From positions 1 to 39,446 of the forward strand of contig JAUYKV010000014.1 of NCBI GenBank assembly GCA_030699825.1: a DNA stretch of 39,446 bases, given 5' to 3'. Shown here in pieces: positions 1 through 8,389 of this stretch. Under the pieces are notes generated by a model. It searched no databases, was not told where the DNA came from, and saw nothing but the letters and a program-made list of their open reading frames with translations. Positions within the stretch are counted from its first letter, which is position 1. Each line of letters starts with the position of its first letter. The DNA is from Pseudomonas sp. Its GTDB lineage: Bacteria; Pseudomonadota; Gammaproteobacteria; Pseudomonadales; Pseudomonadaceae. The position numbers were made by a program, and so were the translations under genes.

Positions 1-29
1 TGTACTCGTTAGCTGTTGTAAGTCGATTT

Positions 30-107
30 GTAGGGTGGGCCGGGCGGCGATCCGCTTCAGCCCACCGCCGCTAAATTGGCGCCTTGGTGGGCTGAAGCCC
101 ACCCTAC
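30..107. repeat. Palindromic intergenic repeat (long hairpin)
   Basis: GTAGGGTGGGC at 30-40 is answered by GCCCACCCTAC at 97-107. An inner pair, CTTCAGCCCAC at 55-65 and GTGGGCTGAAG at 87-97, extends the potential stem. This is the style of the interspersed extragenic repeats common in Pseudomonas. No function can be assigned from sequence. Confidence 0.7.
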
Positions 108-143
108 GTATTGCCATCAACACATAACTGGTACATAGCCATT

Positions 144-169
144 AAAAAGCCACCTGCAGGTGGCTTTTT
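144..169. terminator. Bidirectional intrinsic terminator downstream of queD
   Basis: AAAAAGCCACCTG followed by CAGGTGGCTTTTT forms a perfect hairpin with an A tract on one side and a T tract on the other. It therefore reads as a factor-independent terminator on both strands. It lies just past the stop codon of the leftward queD gene and probably ends that transcript. Confidence 0.8.
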
Positions 170-185
170 AATTGTTGCGGCCCGA

Positions 186-542
186 TCAGTCGCCGCGGTA
201 TTCGCAACCACTGGTGCAGGTTTCGTGGATTCGGATGCGGGATAGTTCGGGAAGGAGAGGCTTGAGTTGTTGCCAGATCCATTTTGCGATGATTTCGCTG
301 GTGGGGTTTTCCAGGCCGGGGATTTCGTTCAGATAGTTATGGTCGAGTTGCTCGTAGAGTGGCTTGAAGATCGCTTTGATCTCTGAAAAATCCCGAATCC
401 AGCCGGTGTAAGGGTCGATCTCGCCTTCGATATAGACGGCAACGCGGAAGGAATGGCCATGCAGGCGTCCACATTTATGCCCCTCGGGCACATGGGGAAG
501 GCGGTGGGCCGCTTCGAAAATAAACTCTTTGAACAGTTCCAC
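186..542 (-). CDS. queD: 6-carboxy-5,6,7,8-tetrahydropterin synthase QueD
   Basis: A 118-residue cytoplasmic enzyme of the 6-pyruvoyl-tetrahydropterin synthase fold, the usual length for bacterial QueD. The family converts dihydroneopterin triphosphate to 6-carboxytetrahydropterin, an early step to preQ0 and queuosine in tRNA. Visible signatures are His13 and the HGH pair at 28-30 as zinc ligands, the candidate catalytic Cys24 in HKCGRLHGH, the LDHNYLN segment, and the C-terminal IHET glutamate. The start is GTG at 542, preceded by AGAGAGACAACCC. The gene stands alone: no other queuosine gene is in the window, and a bidirectional terminator follows. The assignment to QueD rather than a eukaryote-type PTPS rests on the short length and the Cys/His pattern. 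Confidence 0.93.
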   Translation of the reverse strand: MELFKEFIFEAAHRLPHVPEGHKCGRLHGHSFRVAVYIEGEIDPYTGWIRDFSEIKAIFKPLYEQLDHNYLNEIPGLENPTSEIIAKWIWQQLKPLLPELSRIRIHETCTSGCEYRGD

Positions 543-1012
543 GGGTTGTCTCTCTGAAAATACGCGGTTGCACGCACCGCTTCGATAAAGCGTGATATTA
601 CCAGTTCTGCTTGGTCAACGTAGCGGTGTGCCCTGTGCTGGTCGTGCAGGGGCCCCTGGCGCACTCTGCAGCTTGATAGCGTTTTGTCGGTTTACACGCT
701 GACCGCTTCATATGCTGCTTTCCTCAGGTGGTTGATCGCGCCTATGGGCGATGCTCCGGTAGCGAGTGCCAGGGGATTGAATGACAGATTATCGCAAAAC
801 AGATTTTGCTCGCGGCTATCGAAGTCTTGTGCCAGCAGTCTGATTTTGGTGACTGTCTCGAATAGCGCGACCGACAGACCCTGGTGTCAGGATAGTTGTC
901 AGCCCGTTGGCTGAAAAGCATAAGCTGTTCCATTTTTAATCCATGACCTTTGCCCAATACGTAAATAAATAGCAGGCTGTCGTGGTATTAAACCGAGAAT
1001 CAGGAGTAGACA
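543..1012. other. Intergenic region without a recognisable gene
   Basis: About 470 bases separate queD from the DUF3429 gene. Open frames exist on both strands (for example 742-957 minus), but none has a recognisable protein signature or a convincing ribosome-binding site. The region presumably contains the two divergent promoters, but I could not place -35/-10 elements with confidence. Confidence 0.4.
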
Positions 1013-1480
1013 ATGCACCCCTTTGAGGCCGAAAAGCCACCGCAGCTGGCAAATTTGCTCGGTTACGCCGGGTTGCTGCCCTTTGTCAGTGGGGCGTTGG
1101 GAATCTGGGTGATTCCATTGGGTTGGCGTCCTTTCGTGCTAGAGGCGTTGCTTGATTTTGCAGCTTTGATCCTGGCTTTTATGGGGGCAATCCATTGGGG
1201 CTTGGCGATGCGGGCCGAGGAGAACGATGAGCAAGCGCAGATTCAGTTAGGCTTGTCGGTGATTCCTCCATTGCTTGGCTGGTTGGCTATTTCTGCAGGG
1301 TTGCCGATGGGCTTGGCCTTGCCGATGCTCCTGGTCGCGTTCGTAGGCCTCCATTTTGCTGATGTGCATGCGGTCAAGTTGGGACTGGCCCCCCGCTGGT
1401 ATTCGAGCCTGCGTATGCCGTTAACCGTGGTTGTTTCACTCAGCTTGTTATTGGCCTGGGCCAGTGTGCTGGTCGCATGA
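1013..1480 (+). CDS. DUF3429 family integral membrane protein
   Basis: A 155-residue protein with four to five hydrophobic segments (about 15-38, 45-65, 79-118, 134-154) and short charged loops, placing it in the inner membrane. The MGAIHWGLAM segment (about 57-66), with a tryptophan inside a membrane span, and the LHFADVHAVK motif resemble the DUF3429 family, whose function is unknown. The ATG is preceded by CAGGAGTAGACA, a good ribosome-binding site. It is monocistronic: both neighbours lie on the other strand. Confidence 0.8.
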   Translation: MHPFEAEKPPQLANLLGYAGLLPFVSGALGIWVIPLGWRPFVLEALLDFAALILAFMGAIHWGLAMRAEENDEQAQIQLGLSVIPPLLGWLAISAGLPMGLALPMLLVAFVGLHFADVHAVKLGLAPRWYSSLRMPLTVVVSLSLLLAWASVLVA

Positions 1481-1636
1481 GTACGGACCATCACCGATTC
1501 GGGTCGGAGCGATTCGAGCTGTTGCAGCCAAGTCACGGAAATACCCTTATAGCGTTCGCCGCCCCTGAGGTACTGCTCTTGGTCATTAGAGTCAGCAGCT
1601 GTTTGTGATTGTTTATGGTTACGGGAGTGAACTGTG

Positions 1637-2251
1637 CTAACACGCCAGGCTGTCAGCCTGGCGATAGAGCATCAGCAGTTTGCGGGTAATGGTCTGCTGA
1701 ATGTCGTCGCGCTCGAACGAAGACAGCCGGCTGAGGCGGGTTACTTGCAGGCGGTGCAGGTGGATATAAGGCATCTGCTGATCGAATTCACGCAGATCAC
1801 CCTTCATCATGATCGGTAGAAAGACGTCACCGGCTTTCTTCTGATTGCTGATGATCTGTGCCAGCGCACGTTTGAACGGCATGGTTTTAGGTGCTGGGCC
1901 ACCGTCTTTTATCTGGGTAGTCAACAGCAGACCCGGTTTCCCCAGTACCACGCCCGGCAGTACGCAGAGTCCGGTTTTGCGCACGGCGTGCGCCTCGATA
2001 CCGTGCAAGGTGTCATGGAACGCATAGGGGTTGGGCAGCACCACCATCTTGCGGCCCTGGTCGTGGGGGAAGTGCAGGTTATAGTTGGTATAGAGCTGAC
2101 GCACGGATTCGGAATAGACGCATAAGCGGTTTTCGAACAGTTTGATGAAACGCTCAGCCAGTTCGCGACGGGCCATGCTGTCCAGATCCCAGATCAGATC
2201 CTGGTTCTGTGGCCGGTCGAGATTGACTTCCTGGTGTTCCATGCCGCTCAT
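1637..2251 (-). CDS. Conserved protein of unknown function, coupled to a chemoreceptor gene
   Basis: A 204-residue soluble protein with no signal peptide or membrane segment. I do not recognise its family. The N-terminal third is helical and charged; the middle contains short hydrophobic strands (KMVVLPN, GLCVLPGVVLG, LLLTTQI); the C-terminus is again charged. Translation starts at ATG 2251, and its ribosome-binding site GAGGAA overlaps the TGA stop of the upstream chemoreceptor gene. The two are therefore very probably co-transcribed and translationally coupled. A CGCCAGGCT..AGCCTGGCG hairpin lies inside its last codons at 1643-1663, but no T tract follows. The context suggests a partner of the chemoreceptor or chance co-transcription; nothing in the sequence decides between them. 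Confidence 0.8.
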   Translation of the reverse strand: MSGMEHQEVNLDRPQNQDLIWDLDSMARRELAERFIKLFENRLCVYSESVRQLYTNYNLHFPHDQGRKMVVLPNPYAFHDTLHGIEAHAVRKTGLCVLPGVVLGKPGLLLTTQIKDGGPAPKTMPFKRALAQIISNQKKAGDVFLPIMMKGDLREFDQQMPYIHLHRLQVTRLSRLSSFERDDIQQTITRKLLMLYRQADSLAC

Positions 2252-2258
2252 TGATTCC

Positions 2259-3893
2259 TCATATGTGAAATTGGCTTAGCAGCCGATGGAGCTGCTCAGC
2301 CAGTTGACTCAAATGTTGGCTGGCTTCGCTGGACTGTTCGGCGGCCAGAGCATTGCTGTGGGCTAAATTGGCAGCCTGGGTGACATTCTGGTTGATATCT
2401 TCGACAACCTGCGACTGTTGCAGTGTGGCACTGGCAATCGAGGCATTCAAGCCAGTCAGATTACGCAGCGATTGAGCGATTTGCCCCAGGCTCTCACCTG
2501 CCTGGCTGGCTTGTTCGACGGTGAGTTGCGACGCGCGGCTGCTTTCGTTAATGACTTTCACCGCGGCTTCTGAGTTGCCTTGCAAACGTTCGATCATGCC
2601 TTGGATTTCAGCTGTCGATTGCTGGGTACGTTGAGCCAGCAGGCGCACTTCGTCGGCGACCACGGCAAACCCGCGCCCTTGCTCGCCGGCGCGGGCGGCT
2701 TCGATCGCCGCATTGAGGGCGAGCAGGTTGGTCTGTTCGGCAATCGAGCGAATCACTTCCAAAACGCTGCCTATTTGCGTGCTTTCCAGGGCCAGCTTTT
2801 GAATTACCTCAACCGCCTGATCGATAGTGCCGGAGAGTTGGCCTATCTGCCGCAAGCTTGCGTCAATGTTCTGCTGGCCTTGGCTCGCCTGGGCTTCGGC
2901 GGCATGCACTTCGCTCGACGCATGTTCGGCATTTTTCGCGACGTCTTGTACGCCGTAGGTTACTTCGTTGATCGCGGTGGCCACGAGCTCCATCTGTTGG
3001 GATTGCTGTTGGCCGTGCTGCTGGGCCTCACTGGCAATACCACCGAGCGCTCGTGCGGCTTTATCGAGTGCCCCGGCAGACTCGAGCGATTGGCGGATCA
3101 CATGGCGTAACTTTTCTGTAAAGGCATTGAAGTGCCTGGCCAGAGCCGTAAGCTCGTCGTTGCCGTTGGTATCCAGGGAGTGGGTGAGGTCGCCTTCACC
3201 GCTGGCGATGTTGGCCATGGCGTCTACAGCCTCCTGCAGGGGGCGGGCAATGCTGCGTGAGATCAGGATCGCCAGCAGGGTCATCAGCAAGGTGATTGCA
3301 ATACCGATAGCGAGCGCGCGCAAGGCTTGTGCCTGGAACTCCTCTTGCACATCATTGACGTATACGCCAGAGCCGATGATCCAGCCCCAGGGTTGGAATA
3401 GGCTAACGTAGGAAACCTTGGCTATGGGGTCACTCGAACCCGGCTTGGGCCAACGATAATTAATCAGACCGGCGCCCTTGGTTTTGCTGATCTGCACCAT
3501 TTCATTGAACAGTTCCTTGCCGTCCGGATCCTTGAGGCCGGAAAGATTCTGTCCTTCGAGCGTGGGGTTGGTTGGATGCATGACCATGATTGGCGTCTGG
3601 TCATTGATCCAGAAGTACTCCTGGCGGTCGTAGCGCAGGCCGCGGATCACCTCCTTGGCCTGTTTCTGCGCCTCCTCACGACTGAGCGTAGTGGCGGTTT
3701 CGAGGCTGTGGTAATGGGCGAGAATGCCTGCCGCGCTCTGAACCACATGCTTGATCTTCTCTTCTTTGGCGGCATACAGGCCACGATGGATCTGTTGCAG
3801 CATCAATGCGCCGAATATGGACAACATGAGAATGGCGACAACCAGAATAAGCCATAAGCGACGGCTGATGGGCAGGCTGCGTAGGCTGTTCAT
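2259..3893 (-). CDS. Methyl-accepting chemotaxis protein with sCache_2 sensor
   Basis: A 544-residue inner-membrane chemoreceptor. A short N-terminal tail is followed by a membrane segment at about 11-33, then a periplasmic single-Cache (sCache_2) domain at about 35-190 with the typical [15 protein letters not shown] and [10 protein letters not shown] motifs. A second membrane segment (about 190-211), a HAMP linker and a cytoplasmic signalling domain follow. The signalling hairpin tip holds the conserved [20 protein letters not shown] stretch that contacts CheA/CheW. No C-terminal CheR-docking pentapeptide is seen; the protein ends LLSQFHI. sCache_2 receptors in pseudomonads often sense small carboxylic acids, but the ligand cannot be read here. 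The start is ATG 3893 after GAGAGAGCC. The unknown gene at 1637-2251 follows within 7 bases. Confidence 0.93.
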   Translation of the reverse strand: MNSLRSLPISRRLWLILVVAILMLSIFGALMLQQIHRGLYAAKEEKIKHVVQSAAGILAHYHSLETATTLSREEAQKQAKEVIRGLRYDRQEYFWINDQTPIMVMHPTNPTLEGQNLSGLKDPDGKELFNEMVQISKTKGAGLINYRWPKPGSSDPIAKVSYVSLFQPWGWIIGSGVYVNDVQEEFQAQALRALAIGIAITLLMTLLAILISRSIARPLQEAVDAMANIASGEGDLTHSLDTNGNDELTALARHFNAFTEKLRHVIRQSLESAGALDKAARALGGIASEAQQHGQQQSQQMELVATAINEVTYGVQDVAKNAEHASSEVHAAEAQASQGQQNIDASLRQIGQLSGTIDQAVEVIQKLALESTQIGSVLEVIRSIAEQTNLLALNAAIEAARAGEQGRGFAVVADEVRLLAQRTQQSTAEIQGMIERLQGNSEAAVKVINESSRASQLTVEQASQAGESLGQIAQSLRNLTGLNASIASATLQQSQVVEDINQNVTQAANLAHSNALAAEQSSEASQHLSQLAEQLHRLLSQFHI

Positions 3894-4092
3894 AGAAAGG
3901 CTCTCTCTATTCTTGTTCTGGGTTTAGGGACGCGGTTCTTATATACGGAATGCGCCACCCGCTGTACTTAGACCATTTGCCAATTGGATCTAGGTGTTGG
4001 GCGACGATGTTCCCGTGGTTGCACACGGCCGACGGCAGGCTCTGATACAGCAATAGTTTCGTGTCTCTGATAGCATTTCGGCCCTTGCAGCG

Positions 4093-4119
4093 GAAACCTG
4101 AGGGTTTCTCACTTTTTTT
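4093..4119 (+). promoter_or_regulatory. Hairpin plus T-run in the uppP leader (possible attenuator or sRNA terminator)
   Basis: GAAACC-TGAG-GGTTTC (4093-4108) forms a six-pair stem followed by TCACTTTTTTT ending at 4119. This is the layout of an intrinsic terminator on the plus strand. It sits about 105 bases before the uppP start, with no coding gene before it on this strand. It could end a small RNA from the 3900-4090 gap or attenuate uppP. A second short stem, GCAGCA..TGCTGC, lies at about 4196-4209 just before the uppP ribosome-binding site. Confidence 0.45.
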
Positions 4120-4224
4120 GCGTTTTTAAACCATGGCGCAGCGCTTGGGTCTGATTGCCGCTCAAGCGTTGTTGGCTATTCACACATGTATGTGCAGCAC
4201 ATGCTGCGCGCCTTAGGAGTATTA

Positions 4225-5055
4225 ATGGATCTTTGGATCGCCGTGCAGTCGTTGATTTTGGGTATTGTCGAAGGTATTACCGAGTTTTTGCCGATTTCCA
4301 GTACGGGTCATCAAATCATAGTGGCCGATCTCATCGATTTTTCCGGTGAGCGGGCGATGGCTTTCAATATCATTATTCAGTTGGGCGCCATCCTCGCGGT
4401 GGTTTGGGAGTTCAGGCGCAAGATCATCGAGGTGGTGGTCGGGCTGCCACGGGTACCTGAGGCGCAGCGTTTCACCGCTAACCTGTTAATTGCCTTCATG
4501 CCTGCGGTGATTCTCGGTGTGAGCTTCGCCGACCTGATCCACCAATACCTGTTCAACCCGATTACCGTAGCTGCCGCGCTGATAGTGGGGGGCGTGGTCA
4601 TGCTCTGGGCCGAGCGGCGTGAGCATGTAATCCATGCCGAAAGCGTCGACGACATGAACTGGAAGGACGCGCTGAAAGTCGGCCTTGCTCAATGTCTGGC
4701 GATGATTCCGGGTACCTCGCGTTCGGGCGCGACCATTATCGGCGGCCTGTTGTTCGGCATGTCACGCAAGGCGGCTACCGAGTTCTCTTTCTTTCTGGCG
4801 ATGCCCACCATGGTCGGCGCAGCGGTGTACTCCGGCTACAAGTACCGTGAGCTATTCCTGCCAGCGGATCTGCCAGTGTTTGCCATCGGCTTCGTGACCT
4901 CGTTCATCTTCGCCATGATTGCCGTGCGCGCCCTGCTCAAGTTCATCGGTAATCACAGTTATGCGGTCTTCGCCTGGTATCGCATCGGTTTCGGTTTGCT
5001 GATTCTGGCGACCTGGCAACTGCAGCTGATCGACTGGAGTACCGCCCAAGGTTGA
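4225..5055 (+). CDS. uppP: Undecaprenyl-diphosphate phosphatase UppP (BacA)
   Basis: A 276-residue polytopic inner-membrane enzyme that dephosphorylates undecaprenyl diphosphate to recycle the lipid carrier for peptidoglycan and other envelope polymers. It also confers bacitracin resistance. The BacA signatures are clear: [17 protein letters not shown] near residue 13 supplies the catalytic glutamate-rich motif, and [10 protein letters not shown] around residues 158-167 supplies the second active-site motif with its conserved arginine. About eight hydrophobic segments are visible and the length is normal. I chose ATG 4225 because TTAGGAGT precedes it by five bases and MDLWIAVQ is the usual N-terminus; an in-frame ATG at 4186 would give an unusual extension. 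Confidence 0.97.
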   Translation: MDLWIAVQSLILGIVEGITEFLPISSTGHQIIVADLIDFSGERAMAFNIIIQLGAILAVVWEFRRKIIEVVVGLPRVPEAQRFTANLLIAFMPAVILGVSFADLIHQYLFNPITVAAALIVGGVVMLWAERREHVIHAESVDDMNWKDALKVGLAQCLAMIPGTSRSGATIIGGLLFGMSRKAATEFSFFLAMPTMVGAAVYSGYKYRELFLPADLPVFAIGFVTSFIFAMIAVRALLKFIGNHSYAVFAWYRIGFGLLILATWQLQLIDWSTAQG

Positions 5056-5085
5056 GCGAGTGAGGCATTATTCGGCGGATTGATA

Positions 5086-5111
5086 AAAGGCGCGCTGCTT
5101 GGCGCGCCTTT
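5086..5111 (+). terminator. Hairpin between uppP and the hydrolase gene
   Basis: AAAGGCGCGC (5086-5095) pairs perfectly with GCGCGCCTTT (5102-5111) around a TGCTTG loop. The T tract is short, so it may work as a weak intrinsic terminator for uppP. Confidence 0.6.
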
Positions 5112-5141
5112 GTCATAGTGATGCCCGCTCATGGAGGTGTT

Positions 5142-6110
5142 ATGAATTCGTTGGAACACCAACTGCTCGACGTCAACGACATCACTCTCAGCCTCTACAG
5201 CACAGGTCCTGCGGATGGCCGCCCGCTGTGGTTGCTGCATGGTTTTCCCGAATGCTGGCACTCCTGGCGTCAGCAGATCGGCCCCTTGGCGGCGGCCGGT
5301 TATCGAGTGTCGATCCCGGAAATGCGTGGCTATGGGCAAAGCAGCGCGCCGCGTGAGCCCGCGGCTTATGACCTGATTACCCTGTGTGGCGATATCCAGG
5401 CAGCCATGGATCTGCTTGGGCACCGCGAGGCCTGTGTGGTCGGCCATGACTGGGGCGCACCGGTTGCCTGGCAACTGGCGTTATTGGCGCCGCAGCGGGT
5501 AAAGGCGGTGGTTGGCATGGCCGTGCCCTTCGGCGGGCGGCCGAGGCAGCCCGCGATCGACATGATGCGTCAGCACTATGCCGAGCGCTTCCATTACATC
5601 CTGCACTTCCAGCAACCCGGGGTTGCCGAGCGGGAAATGAACGCCGATATCCCGCGCACCCTGCGCATGATGATGCACAACACCTCTGCCGCCGTACCCA
5701 AGGACTTCTTTCTTCAGGAAAAACCGGCTGGTGCCGGGTTGTTCGATGGCCTGCAAGACCCGGGCGTATTGCCGGCTTGGTGCGATACCGAGGCATTCAG
5801 CCACTACCTGGAGACCTTCACTGGGCGCGGTTTCCATGGCGCACTCAACTGGTACCGTAACTTCGAGCGCAACTGGCAGCGCACCGAGGCGTTGGCCGAC
5901 AAGCACATCGAACAGCCGGCGTTGTTCCTGCTCGGTGACAAGGACCCGGTCGGCACCCTGGAAGCCTATACCCTCAAGCAGATGCCCAAGCGCATCGCCA
6001 ACCTGGAACAACACCTGCTGAGCGATTGCGGCCACTGGATCCAGAACGAGCAGGCCGCCGAGGTGAATCGACTATTGTTGGCGTTTCTCAGGCGGCATTA
6101 CACCGCTTGA
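5142..6110 (+). CDS. Alpha/beta hydrolase, epoxide hydrolase-like
   Basis: A 322-residue soluble alpha/beta hydrolase resembling microbial soluble epoxide hydrolases, which open epoxides to vicinal diols through an aspartyl ester. HGFPE (33-37) gives the oxyanion-hole motif. GHDWGA places the nucleophile at Asp103 rather than Ser, which argues against an esterase. The second acid lies in LLGDKDPVG and the catalytic His in DCGHWIQNE near the C-terminus. A cap region (about 130-240) contains tyrosines, such as in NWYRNFERNW, that could polarise the epoxide. The start at ATG 5142 follows ATGGAGGTGTT. The gene is alone on its transcript. The substrate is unknown; a haloalkane or fluoroacetate dehalogenase would share the Asp nucleophile and is the main alternative. 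Confidence 0.85.
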   Translation: MNSLEHQLLDVNDITLSLYSTGPADGRPLWLLHGFPECWHSWRQQIGPLAAAGYRVSIPEMRGYGQSSAPREPAAYDLITLCGDIQAAMDLLGHREACVVGHDWGAPVAWQLALLAPQRVKAVVGMAVPFGGRPRQPAIDMMRQHYAERFHYILHFQQPGVAEREMNADIPRTLRMMMHNTSAAVPKDFFLQEKPAGAGLFDGLQDPGVLPAWCDTEAFSHYLETFTGRGFHGALNWYRNFERNWQRTEALADKHIEQPALFLLGDKDPVGTLEAYTLKQMPKRIANLEQHLLSDCGHWIQNEQAAEVNRLLLAFLRRHYTA

Positions 6111-6151
6111 GCCCGCTAGAATGGGTCCTTTTCAGTTAAGGACTGGCCGTC

Positions 6152-6601
6152 ATGGAGCCGCGCGGGCTGTTGCGCAATTGGGACGACGACAAGGGCTTCG
6201 GCTATATCCAGACGCAGCAGAAAGGGACAGAGGTTTTTGCGCATATCTCGGTGCTGCGTGGCGATCGGCGTCCCGTGGCCGGCGACCAGGTGTTGTATAT
6301 CGCCGGCAAGGACCGACACGGGCGCGCGCGCGCCGAGCATATACGTCTGGCGGGCGATTTGGCGCTCGATCAGCCGGCCATCCGGCGCAAGCCGCGGTCC
6401 GCCCAGTCGACCAGTGCAGCGGGACGGTGCCTATTTCGGCGAAGTGCTGCGCGTCTATCTGTAGCACTAGGGGTCAAAGGTCGAGCAGCAGGCCAGTTTG
6501 CAGGCGTTTGGGTAGCTTACGTACCACCAATTGGTGCGAGCGGGTCAGCAGATGCCAGAGTTCGTCGTCGCCCAGGGGCGGATGCGCACAACTCATGCTG
6601 A
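6152..6601 (+). CDS. Cold-shock-domain protein with degraded C-terminus
   Basis: The first 70 or so residues form a cold-shock (OB-fold) domain with the RNA-binding motif DKGFGYIQ and the VFAHIS strand, followed by RGDRRPVAGDQV, as in pseudomonad CSD-DUF1294 proteins. In those proteins a hydrophobic DUF1294 membrane region follows. Here the frame instead runs into Arg/Ser/Ala-rich sequence with no membrane segment and overlaps the convergent MmcQ gene by 128 bases. An alternative frame ends at 6464 with YFGEVLRVYL, just before that gene. Both facts suggest a frameshift or deletion after about residue 85. The RNA-binding half may still be functional. The ATG follows AAGGACTGGCCGTC. Confidence 0.6.
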   Translation: MEPRGLLRNWDDDKGFGYIQTQQKGTEVFAHISVLRGDRRPVAGDQVLYIAGKDRHGRARAEHIRLAGDLALDQPAIRRKPRSAQSTSAAGRCLFRRSAARLSVALGVKGRAAGQFAGVWVAYVPPIGASGSADARVRRRPGADAHNSC

Positions 6602-6833
6602 TCCAGTGCGCCCGCGCCAAATAGGGCGCCGGGCGAATGCCGGGGCGGTCGACGTAACCGAGAAACAAATCGCTGTCGACCTTGAACGCCAGCTCGTGGC
6701 CGAGAAAATTGAGGATGGCGAACATTTTGTTGCCCACCACGGAAAATACCTGGTTGTTGCCCCACTTGAAATCTTCACGGACGCCGGGCAGTTGCAGGCA
6801 AAAAGCCGCTATTTCCTGTTGTTTCATGTGCAT
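6474..6833 (-). CDS. MmcQ/YjbR family DNA-binding-fold protein
   Basis: A 119-residue protein of the MmcQ/YjbR (CyaY-like fold) family. Typical features are the helical start with LPGVREDFKWG, the FSVVGNKMFAIL strand pair, and the C-terminal HWISM..DDELWHLLTRSHQLVVRKLPKR region. The family is widespread, small and cytoplasmic, and its role is not settled. It is convergent with the cold-shock gene, whose apparent 3' end runs into it, supporting damage to that gene rather than this one. The start at 6833 has AAGG four bases upstream; ATG 6827 is an alternative. Confidence 0.88.
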   Translation of the reverse strand: MHMKQQEIAAFCLQLPGVREDFKWGNNQVFSVVGNKMFAILNFLGHELAFKVDSDLFLGYVDRPGIRPAPYLARAHWISMSCAHPPLGDDELWHLLTRSHQLVVRKLPKRLQTGLLLDL

Positions 6834-6867
6834 CGAGCCTTGCAGCGGGTTCTCTAGCTAAGCTAGC

Positions 6868-6912
6868 AGACTGTTGACCCAAGCTTTAACAGACTGTTGA
6901 AAAACTACCTGC
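6868..6912. repeat. Short repeat matching an inverted copy at 23293-23314
   Basis: AGACTGTTGA occurs at 6868-6877 and again at 6891-6900. The second copy continues as CTGTTGAAAAACTACCTGC (to 6912). The same 19 bases occur inverted at 23293-23311, and the 22-base match that includes them has one mismatch. The style resembles terminal inverted repeats of some insertion sequences, but no transposase is nearby. Confidence 0.6.
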
Positions 6913-7004
6913 CGAACTTCCATTTTCACCTGCACACCGCCCACGCGATCTTGCGCCACAACGGCCTGGATCTCGGCAAGATGGATTTCCTCGGCCGCTC
7001 TTGA
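6897..7004 (+). pseudogene. C-terminal remnant of a DUF1993 family gene
   Basis: Only the last 35 codons remain, ending in TGA at 7002-7004. The frame contains LPNFHFHLHTAHAILRHNG and then GKMDFLG, the conserved C-terminal motif of DUF1993 proteins, which are normally about 170 residues. There is no start codon or ribosome-binding site. The homology begins just where the short repeat at 6891-6912 ends, so the 5' part was probably removed by a rearrangement at that repeat. The rest of this gap, up to the MFS gene at 7203, holds nothing recognisable. Confidence 0.7.
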
Positions 7005-7202
7005 ATGGTAGGGAAGGTGTGGCCCATGGCCGGGGTTTACAAGCTACTGCGGTATTCGCCGTCTCGTAACCCGCCAAGCAGGGCAATGGCCTGTGCTTGT
7101 TCGCCAGACGCATAACATTTGTGCGCTGCGGCGTGAGCCAGCGGGCCAGAGCGCGTGCTAGGCTCTGTGCCGGCCTGTTCGGGCCTTATACGAGTGGCGT
7201 CG

Positions 7203-8387
7203 ATGTCTTCCTCTGCTGTCAGTACACACCTCAAACGCGGCACCCCGGCCTACCGGCGCGCCACCCTGGCGCTGTTCTGCGCCGGTTTCGCCACCTTCGC
7301 CTTGCTCTATTGCGTGCAGCCGCTATTGCCGCTGCTGGCCGCACACTTCTCGGTGTCGGCGGCCGGCAGCAGCCTGGCGCTGTCGCTGACCACCCTGAGC
7401 CTGGCGCTGTGCCTGCTGGTGTCTGGCGCCCTGGCCGAGAGCTGGGGACGCAAGCCGGTGATGGTCGCGGCCTTGGGCCTGGCCGGTGTACTCGGCATCG
7501 CCTGTGCGCTGGTCGAAACCTGGGACTCCCTATTGCTGCTGCGCGCCTTGCTCGGCCTGGCGCTGAGCGGTTTGCCGGCGCTGGCCATGGCCTATGTCGG
7601 CGAGGAATTCGACCCCGAAGCGCTGCCGGCGGCCATGGGCCTGTATATCGGCGGCACCGCGCTGGGCGGTCTGCTCGGACGCTTGCTCGCCGGTCTGCTC
7701 AGCGATATCGGCGGCTGGCCGCTGGCGCTGGGTGGCATCGCCGGCATGGGGCTGCTGGCCTTGGCGCTGTTTATCTGGCTGTTGCCGCCGTCGCGGCATT
7801 TCCGTGCCCAGCCGTTGTCGCTGCGCGGATTGCTCGGCAACTTCGCCCAGCACCTGGGCAACCCGCAGCTGCGCGCGCTGTTTCTGCTGGCGTTCCTGCT
7901 GATGGGCGGCTTCGTCGCGCTGTTTAATTATGTCGGCTTTCGCCTGGCGGCGGCGCCGTTCGGTTTGTCGTCGACACTGATCGGCCTGCTGTTCACGGTG
8001 TATCTGGTCGGGATTTTCAGTGCCGGCTGGGCCGGGCGCCTGGTGCCGCATTTCGGTGCGCGCCAGGTGCTGCAGGGCGGTATCGGCATCATGCTGCTCG
8101 GCGTCGCGCTCTGCGCCACGCCCTGGCTGAGCGCTGTGGTGCTTGGCCTGGCGCTGTTCACCCTGGGTTTCTTCGCCGCCCATGCGGTGGCTAGTGGCCA
8201 GGTCGGCCAGCACGCCAAAGGCGCCAAGGCACAGGCTTCGGCGCTGTATCTGTGCGCCTATTACCTGGGCTCCAGCGTGGTCGGTTATGCCGGCGGTTAT
8301 GTCTGGGAGCATGCCGGCTGGTTGCCGTTGCTGGCGGTGTTGGCCAGCCTGTTCGTGTTGGCGGGGTGCTGGGCGAGACGCTTGTAA
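7203..8387 (+). CDS. MFS transporter (DHA1/YnfM-like)
   Basis: A 394-residue inner-membrane transporter with about 12 hydrophobic segments and the major-facilitator signature GALAESWGRKPVMV between segments 2 and 3. The FALLYCVQPLLPLLAAHFSV stretch in helix 1 and the AMAYVGEEF stretch after helix 4 resemble the YnfM/arabinose-efflux-like drug:H+ antiporter subgroup. The substrate cannot be predicted. I chose ATG 7203 because the protein from there begins with a short polar tail before helix 1; the upstream ribosome-binding site is weak. It is convergent with the AraC regulator gene at 8434-9432. Confidence 0.88.
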   Translation: MSSSAVSTHLKRGTPAYRRATLALFCAGFATFALLYCVQPLLPLLAAHFSVSAAGSSLALSLTTLSLALCLLVSGALAESWGRKPVMVAALGLAGVLGIACALVETWDSLLLLRALLGLALSGLPALAMAYVGEEFDPEALPAAMGLYIGGTALGGLLGRLLAGLLSDIGGWPLALGGIAGMGLLALALFIWLLPPSRHFRAQPLSLRGLLGNFAQHLGNPQLRALFLLAFLLMGGFVALFNYVGFRLAAAPFGLSSTLIGLLFTVYLVGIFSAGWAGRLVPHFGARQVLQGGIGIMLLGVALCATPWLSAVVLGLALFTLGFFAAHAVASGQVGQHAKGAKAQASALYLCAYYLGSSVVGYAGGYVWEHAGWLPLLAVLASLFVLAGCWARRL

Positions 8388-8389
8388 GG

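Noticed and set aside
543..683. A preQ1 riboswitch upstream of queD
   Set aside because: I looked for the short C-rich/A-rich preQ1 aptamer pattern before the start codon and did not find it.
742..957. A 71-codon minus-strand frame in the queD-DUF3429 gap
   Set aside because: No family resemblance, weak start context and no conserved-looking segment.
1643..1663. CGCCAGGCT-GTC-AGCCTGGCG hairpin as a terminator
   Set aside because: It lies inside the last codons of the unknown gene and is not followed by a T tract on either strand.
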